NCBI GenBank assembly: GCA_019414725.1
Contig: DXLM01000001.1
Span: 139,813-186,052, forward strand
Reading direction: 5' to 3'
Length of the DNA stretch: 46,240 nt
From: Bacteroides sp.
GTDB taxonomy: Bacteria; Bacteroidota; Bacteroidia; Bacteroidales; Bacteroidaceae
The notes below the pieces were generated by a model. That model saw nothing but the letters and a program-made list of their open reading frames with translations, was not told the DNA's origin and did no database searches. Position numbers and translations under genes: made by a program. Each line of letters opens with the position of its first letter. Position 1 is the first letter of the stretch. This document shows positions 31,859 through 38,706 of the stretch, one piece after another.

Positions 31859-32026
31859 ATGTTAGAAAAAATAATCAAAGGAGTTTACAAAGCAAAGTTA
31901 CTCAAAGCAAGGCTTTGCGATGTAAAAATCATCGTTTGGGGTGATGGCACACCTAAAACTATTGAGCAAATCAGCTATAAAGAATATGCCGTTATCAAAC
32001 CATATTTAATTAAAGAGGGAGAATAA
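31859..32026 (+). CDS. Hypothetical small protein (55 aa)
   Basis: 55 residues, TAA stop, basic (I-I-K-G-V-Y-K-A-K-L-L-K-A-R), with a V-K-I-I-V-W-G-D-G-T-P segment. Its stop codon falls in the loop of a perfect 9-bp hairpin. No family recognised. Confidence 0.5.
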   Translation: MLEKIIKGVYKAKLLKARLCDVKIIVWGDGTPKTIEQISYKEYAVIKPYLIKEGE

Positions 32027-32035
32027 TCTCCCTCT
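32014..32035 (+). terminator. Perfect 9-bp hairpin over the stop codon
   Basis: AGAGGGAGA and TCTCCCTCT pair with a 4-base loop ATAA, so the stop of the gene at 31859 lies in the loop. It ends the first sub-cluster before the second paralogue. The following bases are only moderately T-rich. Confidence 0.55.
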
Positions 32036-32063
32036 ATTCATAATTAATATAAAGGTATAAATA

Positions 32064-32077
32064 GCCTGTATACAGGC
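32064..32077. promoter_or_regulatory. Perfect 14-bp palindrome upstream of second paralogue
   Basis: GCCTGTATACAGGC is a perfect palindrome about 60 bases before the start of the gene at 32139. It may be an operator for a dimeric regulator or a hairpin in the leader. No copy was noticed upstream of the first paralogue. Confidence 0.45.
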
Positions 32078-32138
32078 CCCAACATTACCCGAGTGAACAA
32101 TAAATGTATAATTACTAACAAAAAAAAATTATTAGATT

Positions 32139-32597
32139 ATGGCAACTGAAAAGAATGCTAGACAGATTAGTGAAGAAAGAGCTGCTGCTCAAGGTGAAGT
32201 ATTCAACTCTTTCAAAGATGCAGGTGTAGGGGCTGTTCGCTCTCTTGAATTGAACAATATCAATGAAGGAGAAACGGTGACGATTCCTAAAGACTTTAAA
32301 ATCTTCTTAATGCCTATTAGCGGAACAACCAACAAAGCTGCCAAAGTTATTACTGAAGAAGGTAAGGACTTCTGGATTGGCTGCTTGACTCGTGGCGCTC
32401 GTCCTGCTGACGGTAGTGATTTTGTACGTCCAACTGGTACTGTTGTTGATGCTGTTCAGAAGCACGCTACAATGGATGAAGCTTTCAAGGAAGAGCTTGC
32501 CGGTAAGAAGATTAAGTTTGAAAAGAAAACCGTTGTGGTAGCCGAGTTCAATGGCGAAACAAGAAACGTCAACGTGTGGACGCTTAACTTCGCTTAA
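32139..32597 (+). CDS. Early-type protein, second tandem paralogue (152 aa)
   Basis: 152 residues, TAA stop, no TAG. Related to the gene at 31058 over its length (see shared segments there). The pattern is an N-terminal helix rich in Ala/Glu and then a beta-rich domain, as in small OB- or SH3-like folds. GC-richer than the phage average. The pair may be an abundant early protein such as a DNA-binding or inhibitor protein, but nothing in the sequence fixes this. Confidence 0.75.
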   Translation: MATEKNARQISEERAAAQGEVFNSFKDAGVGAVRSLELNNINEGETVTIPKDFKIFLMPISGTTNKAAKVITEEGKDFWIGCLTRGARPADGSDFVRPTGTVVDAVQKHATMDEAFKEELAGKKIKFEKKTVVVAEFNGETRNVNVWTLNFA

Positions 32598-32625
32598 ACG
32601 AAGTTTTGTAACTCTTAAAGGCAAA

Positions 32626-32769
32626 ATGTATAAGGATTGGTTAGTCACCGGTCCTTATACTCGATACAAAGTGAAAAACGGTGAGAATTATCACTTAAAA
32701 AGTGGATATTTTCTTATCAGAAATCACTTAGTATTGAGATATATTCCTGGATAGAAGTTTACACTGTAA
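32626..32769 (+). CDS. Small basic protein (47 aa)
   Basis: 47 residues with one TAG-coded Gln five codons before the TAA stop. Contains Y-T-R-Y-K-V-K-N-G and L-V-L-R-Y-I-P-G. The start lies 28 bases after the second paralogue. An alternative longer start inside that gene is less likely. Confidence 0.4.
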
Positions 32770-32787
32770 CTGTTATTAGTATTTTCA

Positions 32788-33084
32788 ATGTTCAACGCGA
32801 AAATTCGGTAGAGGAAGGAGAGAAATTGTCCACTAAAAAGACCCTCAATTTCCGGACTTTTTCCGATTTTCAAAAAATCCGCCAGAGTAGGAGTTATATA
32901 GCTCACACTCTCTATGGACATTATTTAGTATTTAGCCTATAAAAAGGCAACAAAAAGCGAGGCTACGCAGAAGAGCCTAACACCAAAAATAACTGCTACA
33001 AATTCTATGTGCATATTCGCAAACTTGAGCACTATAGGATTTAGGTTGAGCTATAAGGATTGGTCACTTATAGCAATATTATGA
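32788..33084 (+). CDS. Possible TAG-containing ORF (98 aa)
   Basis: 98 residues open only if four or so TAG codons are read as Gln; TGA stop. Ser- and Lys-rich (K-K-S-A-R-V-G-V-I, K-I-T-A-T-N-S-M) with two hydrophobic stretches. An antisense frame of 65 residues also exists over part of it, so coding strand is unsure. It could also be non-coding leader sequence. Confidence 0.35.
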
Positions 33085-33378
33085 GTACTGCTGATATGTC
33101 AGTGACCGTACATATCACATATAAAATATGTTATACAATTATGTTAGAAGTTGCCAGGTCTAAGAAGCCTGATTAAAATCTCTAGATAGTAAGAGAGAAC
33201 CTCATAAGGGTTCATTTTCCATCTCGAACCTATTCGCAAGTTTATAGACTAGCTATCTATAAATTTAGTGATGGAATACCAACGAAGTTGGTGTTCCCGC
33301 TTTGCGAACGTTGATAACGTCCTCAGCATGGAAAACTGAGAAATAATCTCCTATCTTATTCTAGATATAGATAGGATT
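33085..33378 (+). ncRNA. Structured non-coding interval upstream of the UUA tRNA
   Basis: A 294-base gene-free stretch with a chain of strong hairpins: GAACC/GGGTTC near 33197, TCCATC/GATGGA enclosing TTTATAGA/TCTATAAA (33219-33287), GGAATACCAAC/GTTGGTGTTCC (33275-33299), CGC/GCG and CTCAG/CTGAG (about 33321-33340). The last hairpins run directly into the tRNA. This could be a phage regulatory RNA or a processed leader. I match it to no known family. Confidence 0.45.
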
Positions 33379-33448
33379 TCCCTACTAGTATAATGGATTG
33401 CGTCTCCCTTTAAAGGAGAAGATTCTGGTTCAAGTCCAGAGTAGGGAT
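33379..33448 (+). tRNA. tRNA with anticodon UUA (ochre-type suppressor)
   Basis: Full cloverleaf: acceptor TCCCTAC / GTAGGGA, short D-arm GTA / TGC, anticodon stem TCTCC / GGAGA around the 7-base loop CTTTAAA, T-stem TCTGG / CCAGA. With U33 in place the anticodon is UUA, which pairs with UAA and by wobble possibly UAG. Shifting the stem by one base breaks pairing, so a Lys or Leu reading is not supported. Its body is less like tRNA-Gln than the CUA tRNA, and the amino acid cannot be stated. Odd because UAA is the main stop codon here. Confidence 0.85.
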
Positions 33449-33494
33449 CTTTATATTATCTTCATAGTTATATTATTTGTGATTATTACTTTTC

Positions 33495-33520
33495 AGCTAC
33501 AGTTCGTGAGAATAGTAGCT
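33495..33520 (+). other. Hairpin with conserved 14-base loop, copy 1
   Basis: Stem AGCTAC / GTAGCT closes the loop AGTTCGTGAGAATA. The same loop (first base G) occurs at 45786-45811 with a different but also fully paired stem, so the stem covaries while the loop is kept. It lies after the UUA tRNA. Confidence 0.5.
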
Positions 33521-33553
33521 TTAACTAGAATATTAATTTAAAACTATATAAAT

Positions 33554-33694
33554 ATGATAATCATAATCATTTTATACATAATAGCTATCATAGGCTATAA
33601 ATGTAAGAGTGTAGGAGTATGCCTGTTTTTCGGACTTTTAGCTACAATACTACTTTGTTTGAGAATAGGCTCAGAAATAGGACATGCAATATAA
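33554..33694 (+). CDS. Small membrane protein (46 aa)
   Basis: 46 residues, TAA stop, with two hydrophobic segments (I-I-I-I-I-L-Y-I-I-A-I-I and C-L-F-F-G-L-L-A-T-I-L-L). It precedes the 152-residue gene by 16 bases. Probably a small inner-membrane protein; role unknown. Confidence 0.5.
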   Translation: MIIIIILYIIAIIGYKCKSVGVCLFFGLLATILLCLRIGSEIGHAI

Positions 33695-33710
33695 TTAAAA
33701 TAAAGTAAAA

Positions 33711-34169
33711 ATGAAAAAGATTAAAACTTATCCAAATCATTTAGAGATTATAACCTCAGTCTTTATTCCTTATAAAGATTTTGATTTAGAAGATTTCCTA
33801 GATGTCCCAACCGTTACAATCCAAGACATTATGAATGCCTGGGCTCCTGTATGCATTGAAGCATTGAAAATGAGAATGGACGCATGTGTCCAAATGCTAG
33901 AACACCATAGAAAGGACATTATTAGTGTAAATGAGGATGCCGTAGAATTCAAAAAGGATAATGGAAGTATCCATCGTTTCCATATTCGTAGTTATAATTT
34001 GATGGAACAAACAATCACTAATTTCCAAAATGGAGATTTGAGTCTGAACAGAGATACAGCTTACCAGCTTGTAAAGGCTCTCTATTGGATTCCAGAAAAA
34101 CTAAAAGCTGAACGGAAAGGTGTAGGATTTGAACTCTTCATATCCTTTGTTCTAAGTCATCTCCGATGA
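33711..34169 (+). CDS. Hypothetical protein (152 aa)
   Basis: 152 residues, TGA stop, no TAG. Largely helical (M-R-M-D-A-C-V-Q-M-L-E-H-H-R-K) with a W-I-P-E-K-L-K-A-E-R-K segment near the C-terminus. No membrane segment and no family recognised. Confidence 0.65.
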   Translation: MKKIKTYPNHLEIITSVFIPYKDFDLEDFLDVPTVTIQDIMNAWAPVCIEALKMRMDACVQMLEHHRKDIISVNEDAVEFKKDNGSIHRFHIRSYNLMEQTITNFQNGDLSLNRDTAYQLVKALYWIPEKLKAERKGVGFELFISFVLSHLR

Positions 34170-34332
34170 CTAAAATAAAAAACTCAATAACTTCCCAAGA
34201 CATTGAGGGCACCAGTTTCTTATGAATAAATACTCTGAAAAGCCTATATGGGCAGGACAGAGCCTCGAAAGTCTTAGACCAGAGAGATAGTAAGTTTTAG
34301 GTGTAAAATGCGATTAATAAAAGAAAAAGATT
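34170..34332 (+). other. Gene-free leader region
   Basis: 163 bases with short inverted repeats (for example CAATA/TATTG-like and GCC/GGC arms near 34239-34252) and no supported ORF. Probably the leader of the following gene. Confidence 0.3.
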
Positions 34333-34926
34333 ATGGAACAGTATTTAGATGCAAAAATTAAGAGATTTACTCAAAAACAATTATTCAAGAAAATAACTAA
34401 AGTTAAAACTATGCTAGGTTTGGGAGGATTACATCCTGAGAAATACCTAGAAGTTGTACCCGAACATAAAAATTGTGTCCTAGTTGACTTCAATCCAGCA
34501 GATGCATTAGTAAGAAGAAATTCTCTTATTGGAGAGTTTGATTTACTTACTAATTCTCCAGCGGAGAGAAGTCCGCTCAACTTCGTTGATTGTGATTTCT
34601 GCAAGTCTATTATAAATAATGGAGCAGATTTACTATATATTTATACGAAGATGCAGCTTTCTCCAATTAGAAATAAATATATCACATTTACTTTTAGTTG
34701 TAGAACTGCGGGAGACGAGAGAACAATTGAGTGGTTGGCAAAGAATTTCCCAGAACTTGATATTCCAAGAAATTACGTGTTTATAAATGATACAAGATGT
34801 AAGGAGATTGGATATCGTCAGTATGTTAAACGTATGTATGATCCAACTAGAGACAGATTCTTAGACATGTACAAATACAGAGATTCTGGAGATAACATGA
34901 TTACCGGACTAATTAAAATCCTCTGA
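34333..34926 (+). CDS. Hypothetical alpha/beta protein (197 aa)
   Basis: 197 residues, TGA stop, no TAG. Features are L-G-L-G-G-L-H-P near 29, N-C-V-L-V-D-F-N-P near 48, N-F-V-D-C-D-F-C near 85, then Y-I-T-F-T-F-S-C-R-T near 117. Alternating short beta strands and helices with Asp at strand ends recall a nucleotide- or SAM-binding Rossmann fold, perhaps an inactive or diverged methyltransferase, but the motifs are not strong. Confidence 0.6.
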   Translation: MEQYLDAKIKRFTQKQLFKKITKVKTMLGLGGLHPEKYLEVVPEHKNCVLVDFNPADALVRRNSLIGEFDLLTNSPAERSPLNFVDCDFCKSIINNGADLLYIYTKMQLSPIRNKYITFTFSCRTAGDERTIEWLAKNFPELDIPRNYVFINDTRCKEIGYRQYVKRMYDPTRDRFLDMYKYRDSGDNMITGLIKIL

Positions 34927-34991
34927 TGAGTCTTTGAAAATTAAGACGAAACTACCCATCTTTGGGTAGTCAGGATTAAAAAGAAAAAGAA

Positions 34992-35192
34992 ATGAGAAAG
35001 TACAACAGATTAAATTGCGATTCAACTGTTCGCGCAAGATTTATAGATACTTGGGGACGAGTAATAACTTTAGTCGGAACCCATGCCTTCGAATATGCCA
35101 TTCACATAGAAGGAGTAAGAACAGTTACTGAAACATTTGAGAATGGAACATTAGCAAGAAAAAGATTTAACGAATTAAAAAAGAAACCATGA
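34992..35192 (+). CDS. Small basic protein (66 aa)
   Basis: 66 residues, TGA stop. Beta-like with T-V-R-A-R-F-I-D-T-W-G-R-V and a basic end (K-R-F-N-E-L-K-K-K-P). A leader hairpin, CTACCCA/TTGGGTAG, lies just upstream (34952-34968). It overlaps the next gene by four bases. Confidence 0.55.
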   Translation: MRKYNRLNCDSTVRARFIDTWGRVITLVGTHAFEYAIHIEGVRTVTETFENGTLARKRFNELKKKP

Positions 35193-35422
35193 GAAAGAGA
35201 TTTAAGATGAGCAGAATTGCTTCATCAGACAACTATGAGTTGTCAAGAAAGATTCACGCAATGTACCTCCAAAGATTTCACGAGGAGAACATAGAAGTGA
35301 TTACAGAGATTTCATCTACATTAGTAATTAAAGAACAAAAGTATATTCGGGTATTTGGAAAGTTAATTCCTGTTTCCGAAGAAGAATTGAGAATACATAA
35401 CACTTTAATATCTGTGAAATGA
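35189..35422 (+). CDS. Hypothetical protein (77 aa)
   Basis: 77 residues from the ATG at 35189, TGA stop; a second ATG at codon 7 is possible. Mixed fold, with R-V-F-G-K-L-I-P-V-S-E-E-E-L at the end. ATGA-type overlaps with both neighbours indicate one translationally coupled operon (34992-35831). Confidence 0.55.
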   Translation: MRKRFKMSRIASSDNYELSRKIHAMYLQRFHEENIEVITEISSTLVIKEQKYIRVFGKLIPVSEEELRIHNTLISVK

Positions 35423-35661
35423 TGGAAGATTTGTTAACAATAGTAAGATGGGCAATAACATTGCCTGTTTGGTTGCTAGAACATATACTTAAGGCTATGA
35501 CCTTAATAGTTCTGGTATTGGTAATCATCGTCATGGCGGTATTATATCCGCTATTTCGGTCTATCTGGCGTAAGACAGGACAGTCTGTGATTTTTAAGTA
35601 TGCAACAAAATGGAGAGGAAACTATCCGCTAACCAAAAAAGTATTTGACTTATGGCAATGA
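35419..35661 (+). CDS. Small membrane protein (80 aa)
   Basis: 80 residues, TGA stop. A long hydrophobic segment (I-V-L-V-L-V-I-I-V-M-A-V-L-Y at about 30-43) is preceded by an amphipathic helix and followed by a basic tail. Probably a single-pass membrane protein. Coupled by overlaps to both neighbours. Confidence 0.6.
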   Translation: MMEDLLTIVRWAITLPVWLLEHILKAMTLIVLVLVIIVMAVLYPLFRSIWRKTGQSVIFKYATKWRGNYPLTKKVFDLWQ

Positions 35662-35831
35662 TAAGAAGAATTACCGAAATAAACGGTGAGATAATTGTGG
35701 TAGAAACTATGATTATCGTAGGAGAGATAGTATTGATTACAGTACAAATAAATGGAGAACTAGTTCGCTATGAAATATTATCTGTTAGACAGTTATGGGA
35801 AGGTCGTTAGGGCCTTCTCAAGCTGGTCTGA
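35658..35831 (+). CDS. Small beta-rich protein with tandem stop choice (50 aa, or 57 with readthrough)
   Basis: 50 residues to TAG at 35808-35810; reading TAG as Gln adds G-L-L-K-L-V to a TGA at 35829-35831. A hairpin (GAAGGTC / GGGCCTTC, about 35799-35817) covers the TAG. The body is short beta strands (E-I-I-V-V-E-T, I-V-L-I-T-V-Q-I). Same arrangement as in the gene at 31058. Confidence 0.5.
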
Positions 35832-35879
35832 GGCTAACAAATTTCGTATAACTAGAAATAGACCAGATTGGAGGATTGT

Positions 35880-35942
35880 ATGACATACATCGTTGTATTT
35901 ATAATATTAATCATCATGTGGAAAATGATTGAAGACGAATGA
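35880..35942 (+). CDS. Membrane microprotein (20 aa)
   Basis: 20 residues: a hydrophobic helix (I-V-V-F-I-I-L-I-I-M-W) then K-M-I-E-D-E. The stop overlaps the start of the radical SAM gene (ATGA), and a GGAGG-like element precedes the ATG, which argues for translation. It may couple or anchor expression of the next gene. Confidence 0.45.
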   Translation: MTYIVVFIILIIMWKMIEDE

Positions 35943-36898
35943 AAACAGTATTAACCCATACAGGAAAAATCTATGTTGATACAGAACATAGACTAGAGTT
36001 CTTAACTGTAGGAGACTATGGTAAGGAGAACAACATCAAGGCTGATTTCTTAGGTCTAACTAAGGAAATCAATGGAGTAGAGAATACAGCAGTAGACCTA
36101 AGCAAGAAATGGGTAGCAACTATTTCAACTCAGAAAGGCTGTCCTATGCATTGTAAATTCTGTGATGTTCCCAAGTTTGGATTCTATGGAAATGCTTCTA
36201 TAGAAGATATGGATAGACAAATCCGAACTATTATAGAAGGCGAAAGTGTCAGAGAAACAGACAGGTTTAATGTACACTTTGCTAGAATGGGAGAACCAAC
36301 ATGGAATGATAATGTATTAGCATTTGGACTTGCTCTCAGAGGTGTGGTTAAGTCTGCAGGATTAACAGCTAAAACTGTTCATCCAGTAGTTTCCACGATG
36401 CTTCCGAAAGCAAATAATAAGCTTAGAAACTTCTTACAGGTTTGGTGTAGCATAAAAAATGAGTTCTACAATGGAGAAGCAGGCTTACAGTTTTCAATCA
36501 ATTCTACAGACGATGAACAGAGAAACGAGCTGTTTGATTCTAAGAGTTTGTCACTAGCACAAATTTCTCAGTTGGCTAATGAGTTACCAATGCCAGTAGG
36601 CAGAAAGTATACTCTAAATTTTCCAGTAACCTCACAAACTATTCTCGATGCGAAGGAATTGTCAAAGCTATTTGATAGGGAGAAATTTATTGTTAAAATC
36701 ACTCCTATACATGAAACAGCTTCTGCTATAGAGAATGGTTTCCAGGTAACTGGATACTCTGATTATGACGTTTATCGTCGCTTTGAACAACCTTTATTGA
36801 AAGAAGGTTGGGATGTTATAGTGTTTGTTCCATCTAAGGAGGAAGATTCTGACCGAATTACTTGTGGGAACGCACTAATCTCTGAAGAGAAGATTTAA
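35939..36898 (+). CDS. RlmN-like radical SAM RNA methyltransferase (319 aa)
   Basis: 319 residues, TAA stop, no TAG. It has the radical SAM cluster C-x3-C-x2-C at C68, C72 and C75 (G-C-P-M-H-C-K-F-C), then a R-M-G-E-P-T-W-N motif near 115, and a Cys in R-I-T-C-G-N-A-L near 309 matching the second catalytic Cys of RlmN/Cfr enzymes. RlmN adds a methyl group to C2 of A2503 in 23S rRNA and of A37 in some tRNAs. It is slightly shorter than cellular RlmN (about 345-385). Located just before a tRNA cluster, it may act on the phage tRNAs. Confidence 0.85.
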   Translation: MKTVLTHTGKIYVDTEHRLEFLTVGDYGKENNIKADFLGLTKEINGVENTAVDLSKKWVATISTQKGCPMHCKFCDVPKFGFYGNASIEDMDRQIRTIIEGESVRETDRFNVHFARMGEPTWNDNVLAFGLALRGVVKSAGLTAKTVHPVVSTMLPKANNKLRNFLQVWCSIKNEFYNGEAGLQFSINSTDDEQRNELFDSKSLSLAQISQLANELPMPVGRKYTLNFPVTSQTILDAKELSKLFDREKFIVKITPIHETASAIENGFQVTGYSDYDVYRRFEQPLLKEGWDVIVFVPSKEEDSDRITCGNALISEEKI

Positions 36899-36960
36899 CA
36901 ATTCTTAACTAAGAGAAATCTAGATTATACTATATAATAGTAGGCAAACTCTTAGTTATC

Positions 36961-37032
36961 CTTTCCTTAGTTCAATGGATAGAACCTCTGTCTTCTAAAC
37001 AGATAATTCCAGTTCGAATCTGGAAGGAAAGA
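36961..37032 (+). tRNA. tRNA-Arg(UCU)
   Basis: Acceptor CTTTCCT / AGGAAAG, anticodon stem TCTGT / ACAGA with loop CTTCTAA, T-stem TCCAG / CTGGA. Anticodon TCT reads AGA, a frequent codon in this AT-rich phage. A long inverted repeat (AACTAAGAG / CTCTTAGTT, 36907-36957) lies immediately upstream and may aid processing. Confidence 0.95.
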
Positions 37033-37039
37033 CTATTAT

Positions 37040-37110
37040 TCTCCCTTAGCTCAACGGTAGAGCTTTCGACTTTTAATCGAAAGACAAGAGTTCGACTCTC
37101 TTAGGGAGAA
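37040..37110 (+). tRNA. tRNA-Lys(UUU)
   Basis: Acceptor TCTCCCT / AGGGAGA, anticodon stem TTCGA / TCGAA with loop CTTTTAA, T-stem AAGAG / CTCTT. Anticodon TTT reads AAA/AAG. Eight bases after tRNA-Arg, so probably from one transcript. Confidence 0.95.
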
Positions 37111-37131
37111 CCAACTTTAAATAATTAAGCT

Positions 37132-37593
37132 ATGATAAATGTAGACGAATTAAGAAACAAAAAGTAGCTCGGAGAAATAGGAGAGCGTATAGCCATTGGT
37201 GAATTATCAAAATATGGATTAGATATTTTATTACCAATGTCTGACAATCTACCATTTGATTTTGTTATATATTATAATAACAAGTTTTACAGAACTTAGG
37301 TGAAAACTACTGCGAGTAAAACTGTAAATAACTCGTTGAACTTTAGTTTAACAAGTAATAATTATAACAAAGGGACCGTTCACAAATACAACGAGGATGA
37401 AATAGATATTATGATATGTTGCGACCTTCATAACATCTATATATTTCCAGAATGTGATGTTGCTAATAGAAATTCTATTACTATTAGGGAGGAACCTCCA
37501 GCTAATAATTAGACAAAAGGTATAAACTTTGCAAAAGATTGCATCATATCTATAGAAAGATTAAATTATACTTTCTCTAAGATAGAGAAATAA
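37132..37593 (+). CDS. PD-(D/E)XK endonuclease (PF11645-like), copy A (153 aa)
   Basis: 153 residues with three TAG-coded Gln, TAA stop. The pattern G-E-R-I-A-I-G-E-L then P-F-D-F-V-I (D43) and Y-R-T-Q-V-K-T-T (Q56, K58) fits the PD-(D/E)XK core with Q in place of the usual acidic residue before x-K. Q56 is encoded by TAG, so termination would occur just before the catalytic Lys. The family includes homing-type nucleases. It starts 22 bases after tRNA-Lys and is followed by a terminator. Two related genes follow at 38707 and 41708. Confidence 0.75.
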
Positions 37594-37619
37594 TTCCCTA
37601 TTAATAGGGAAGTCTTTTT
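37594..37619 (+). terminator. Rho-independent terminator after nuclease A
   Basis: TTCCCTA / TAGGGAA with loop TTAA, followed by GTCTTTTTC. It starts at the stop codon of the nuclease gene. Confidence 0.85.
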
Positions 37620-37665
37620 CTTTTATTCCGCTAGTAAACATTTGTTGTGAAACACGTGTTTGCAT

Positions 37666-37738
37666 CTGGGTATAGTCGAGTTGGTAAGATGCTACATTTG
37701 GGATGTAGAGACCGCAGGTTCGAGTCCTGCTATCCAGA
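37666..37738 (+). tRNA. tRNA-Pro(UGG)
   Basis: Acceptor CTGGGTA / TATCCAG, anticodon stem CTACA / TGTAG with loop TTTGGGA, T-stem GCAGG / CCTGC. Anticodon TGG reads CCA and wobble codons. Confidence 0.95.
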
Positions 37739-37951
37739 CAAGAAGTAATCAACATTCACTATTAGTACAGCAATTAGGACTGTAGGGTGCCTTTTAGATG
37801 AATCCCTGATTACTCCAATTAACAGAGGTGAGTTCCCTTAAAATTGTTACCACGCACTAGTGCGGCTATTAGCTACTAGAGGACTTGGGGTGCCAAGAGG
37901 AAGAATTGTAGTAGCTATGTTAATTAGAACAAATCTGTTAATTGCTTTATG
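37739..37951 (+). other. Gene-free region between tRNA-Pro and tRNA-Tyr
   Basis: 213 bases with AGTAATCA / TGATTACT (37744 and 37806) and other short palindromes (GCACTAGTGC near 37854; TAGCTAC / GTAGCTA near 37870 and 37910). A 61-codon frame over the tRNA is not credible as a gene. A structured RNA or tRNA precursor segment is possible. Confidence 0.3.
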
Positions 37952-38035
37952 GGATAGCGCCAACGATGGAGAGTTGGGACGGACTGTAAATCCGTTGCCT
38001 TTAGGCTTAGTAGGTTCGAATCCTACCTATCCCAC
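37952..38035 (+). tRNA. tRNA-Tyr(GUA), first copy
   Basis: Acceptor GGGATAG / CTATCCC, anticodon stem ACGGA / TCCGT with loop CTGTAAA, a long variable arm (TTGCC-TTTA-GGCTTA region) as in bacterial tRNA-Tyr, T-stem GTAGG / CCTAC. Anticodon GTA. Confidence 0.93.
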
Positions 38036-38061
38036 AATTATGTAAAATAACTTACCAAAAG

Positions 38062-38433
38062 ATGATAAGAATTTCTAGAATTGTAGCTAAGGATAGAATA
38101 GCAGATTTGCTAGACTTGAATTTCGTATCTAAGATAACTCTTAGACAAGGTAGACAAGGATTCAAAAATCCTGCAATTTGCAGAGTGGAAATCTATCTCC
38201 AAGTAGATAATGATACAGAATACTTTAATAGTGTTATGAGTAACATTGTTGACTGGGGAAAGGAGCGTAATTGTAATATTGCTGTTACCACAGCAAATAT
38301 GGCTCTACATGATGGATTTATTAAAGAGTCTGCATTTGATGACTTTGATTATCCTATGCCAAAAAAGTATAAGGACTTATGCAGCGTATATTCTGACGAA
38401 TATTTTAGACTATTTAATAGGAGAAAGATATAA
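38062..38433 (+). CDS. Hypothetical protein (123 aa)
   Basis: 123 residues, TAA stop overlapping the next ATG (TAATG). Alpha/beta with I-T-L-R-Q-G-R-Q-G-F, V-E-I-Y-L-Q-V-D and a D-F-D-Y-P-M-P-K-K segment. No TAG codons. No family recognised. Confidence 0.6.
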   Translation: MIRISRIVAKDRIADLLDLNFVSKITLRQGRQGFKNPAICRVEIYLQVDNDTEYFNSVMSNIVDWGKERNCNIAVTTANMALHDGFIKESAFDDFDYPMPKKYKDLCSVYSDEYFRLFNRRKI

Positions 38434-38537
38434 TGGAAGACAAATATGAAGGGCTATCTGATGAAGAACTCAAAGAAATCTTCGAAGATATGCAGGCAGA
38501 CTATTGGATAGATTATTATCAATCTATCTATGAATAA
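38433..38537 (+). CDS. Acidic microprotein (34 aa)
   Basis: 34 residues, TAA stop. Strongly acidic helix (S-D-E-E-L-K-E-I-F-E-D-M) with an aromatic end (W-I-D-Y-Y-Q-S-I-Y). Start overlaps the preceding stop, which supports coupled translation. Confidence 0.5.
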   Translation: MEDKYEGLSDEELKEIFEDMQADYWIDYYQSIYE

Positions 38538-38706
38538 AACCCTATTAGCGAGACCTAGGATATGGATTTTAGAAATATGTATACCCACTGCATATAGGTT
38601 AGTCATATTTAAATGAGGAAACCAGGGTTCTCTACTAGGTCGATTCGGGATTGTAACCGGTAATTGGTAGCCGCGCAGATTAAACTAATAATTAAAAATT
38701 AAATTT
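38538..38706 (+). ncRNA. Possible pseudoknotted RNA
   Basis: 169 gene-free bases. AACCCT (38538-38543) can pair with AGGGTT (38624-38629) and GACCTAG (38552-38558) with CTAGGTC (38635-38641); the order A-B-A'-B' makes a pseudoknot. A further GC-rich stretch (ACCGGTAATTGGT then GCCGCGC) follows before the next gene. It may be a regulatory leader of nuclease B or a free RNA. Confidence 0.4.

Noticed and set aside
32724..32921. 65-residue minus-strand frame
   Set aside because: Overlaps plus-strand candidates, no neighbour in the same direction, no recognisable family.
33379..33448. Reading this tRNA as Lys(UUU) or Leu(UAA)
   Set aside because: These anticodons need a shifted anticodon stem that does not pair; only UUA fits a 7-base loop with U33.
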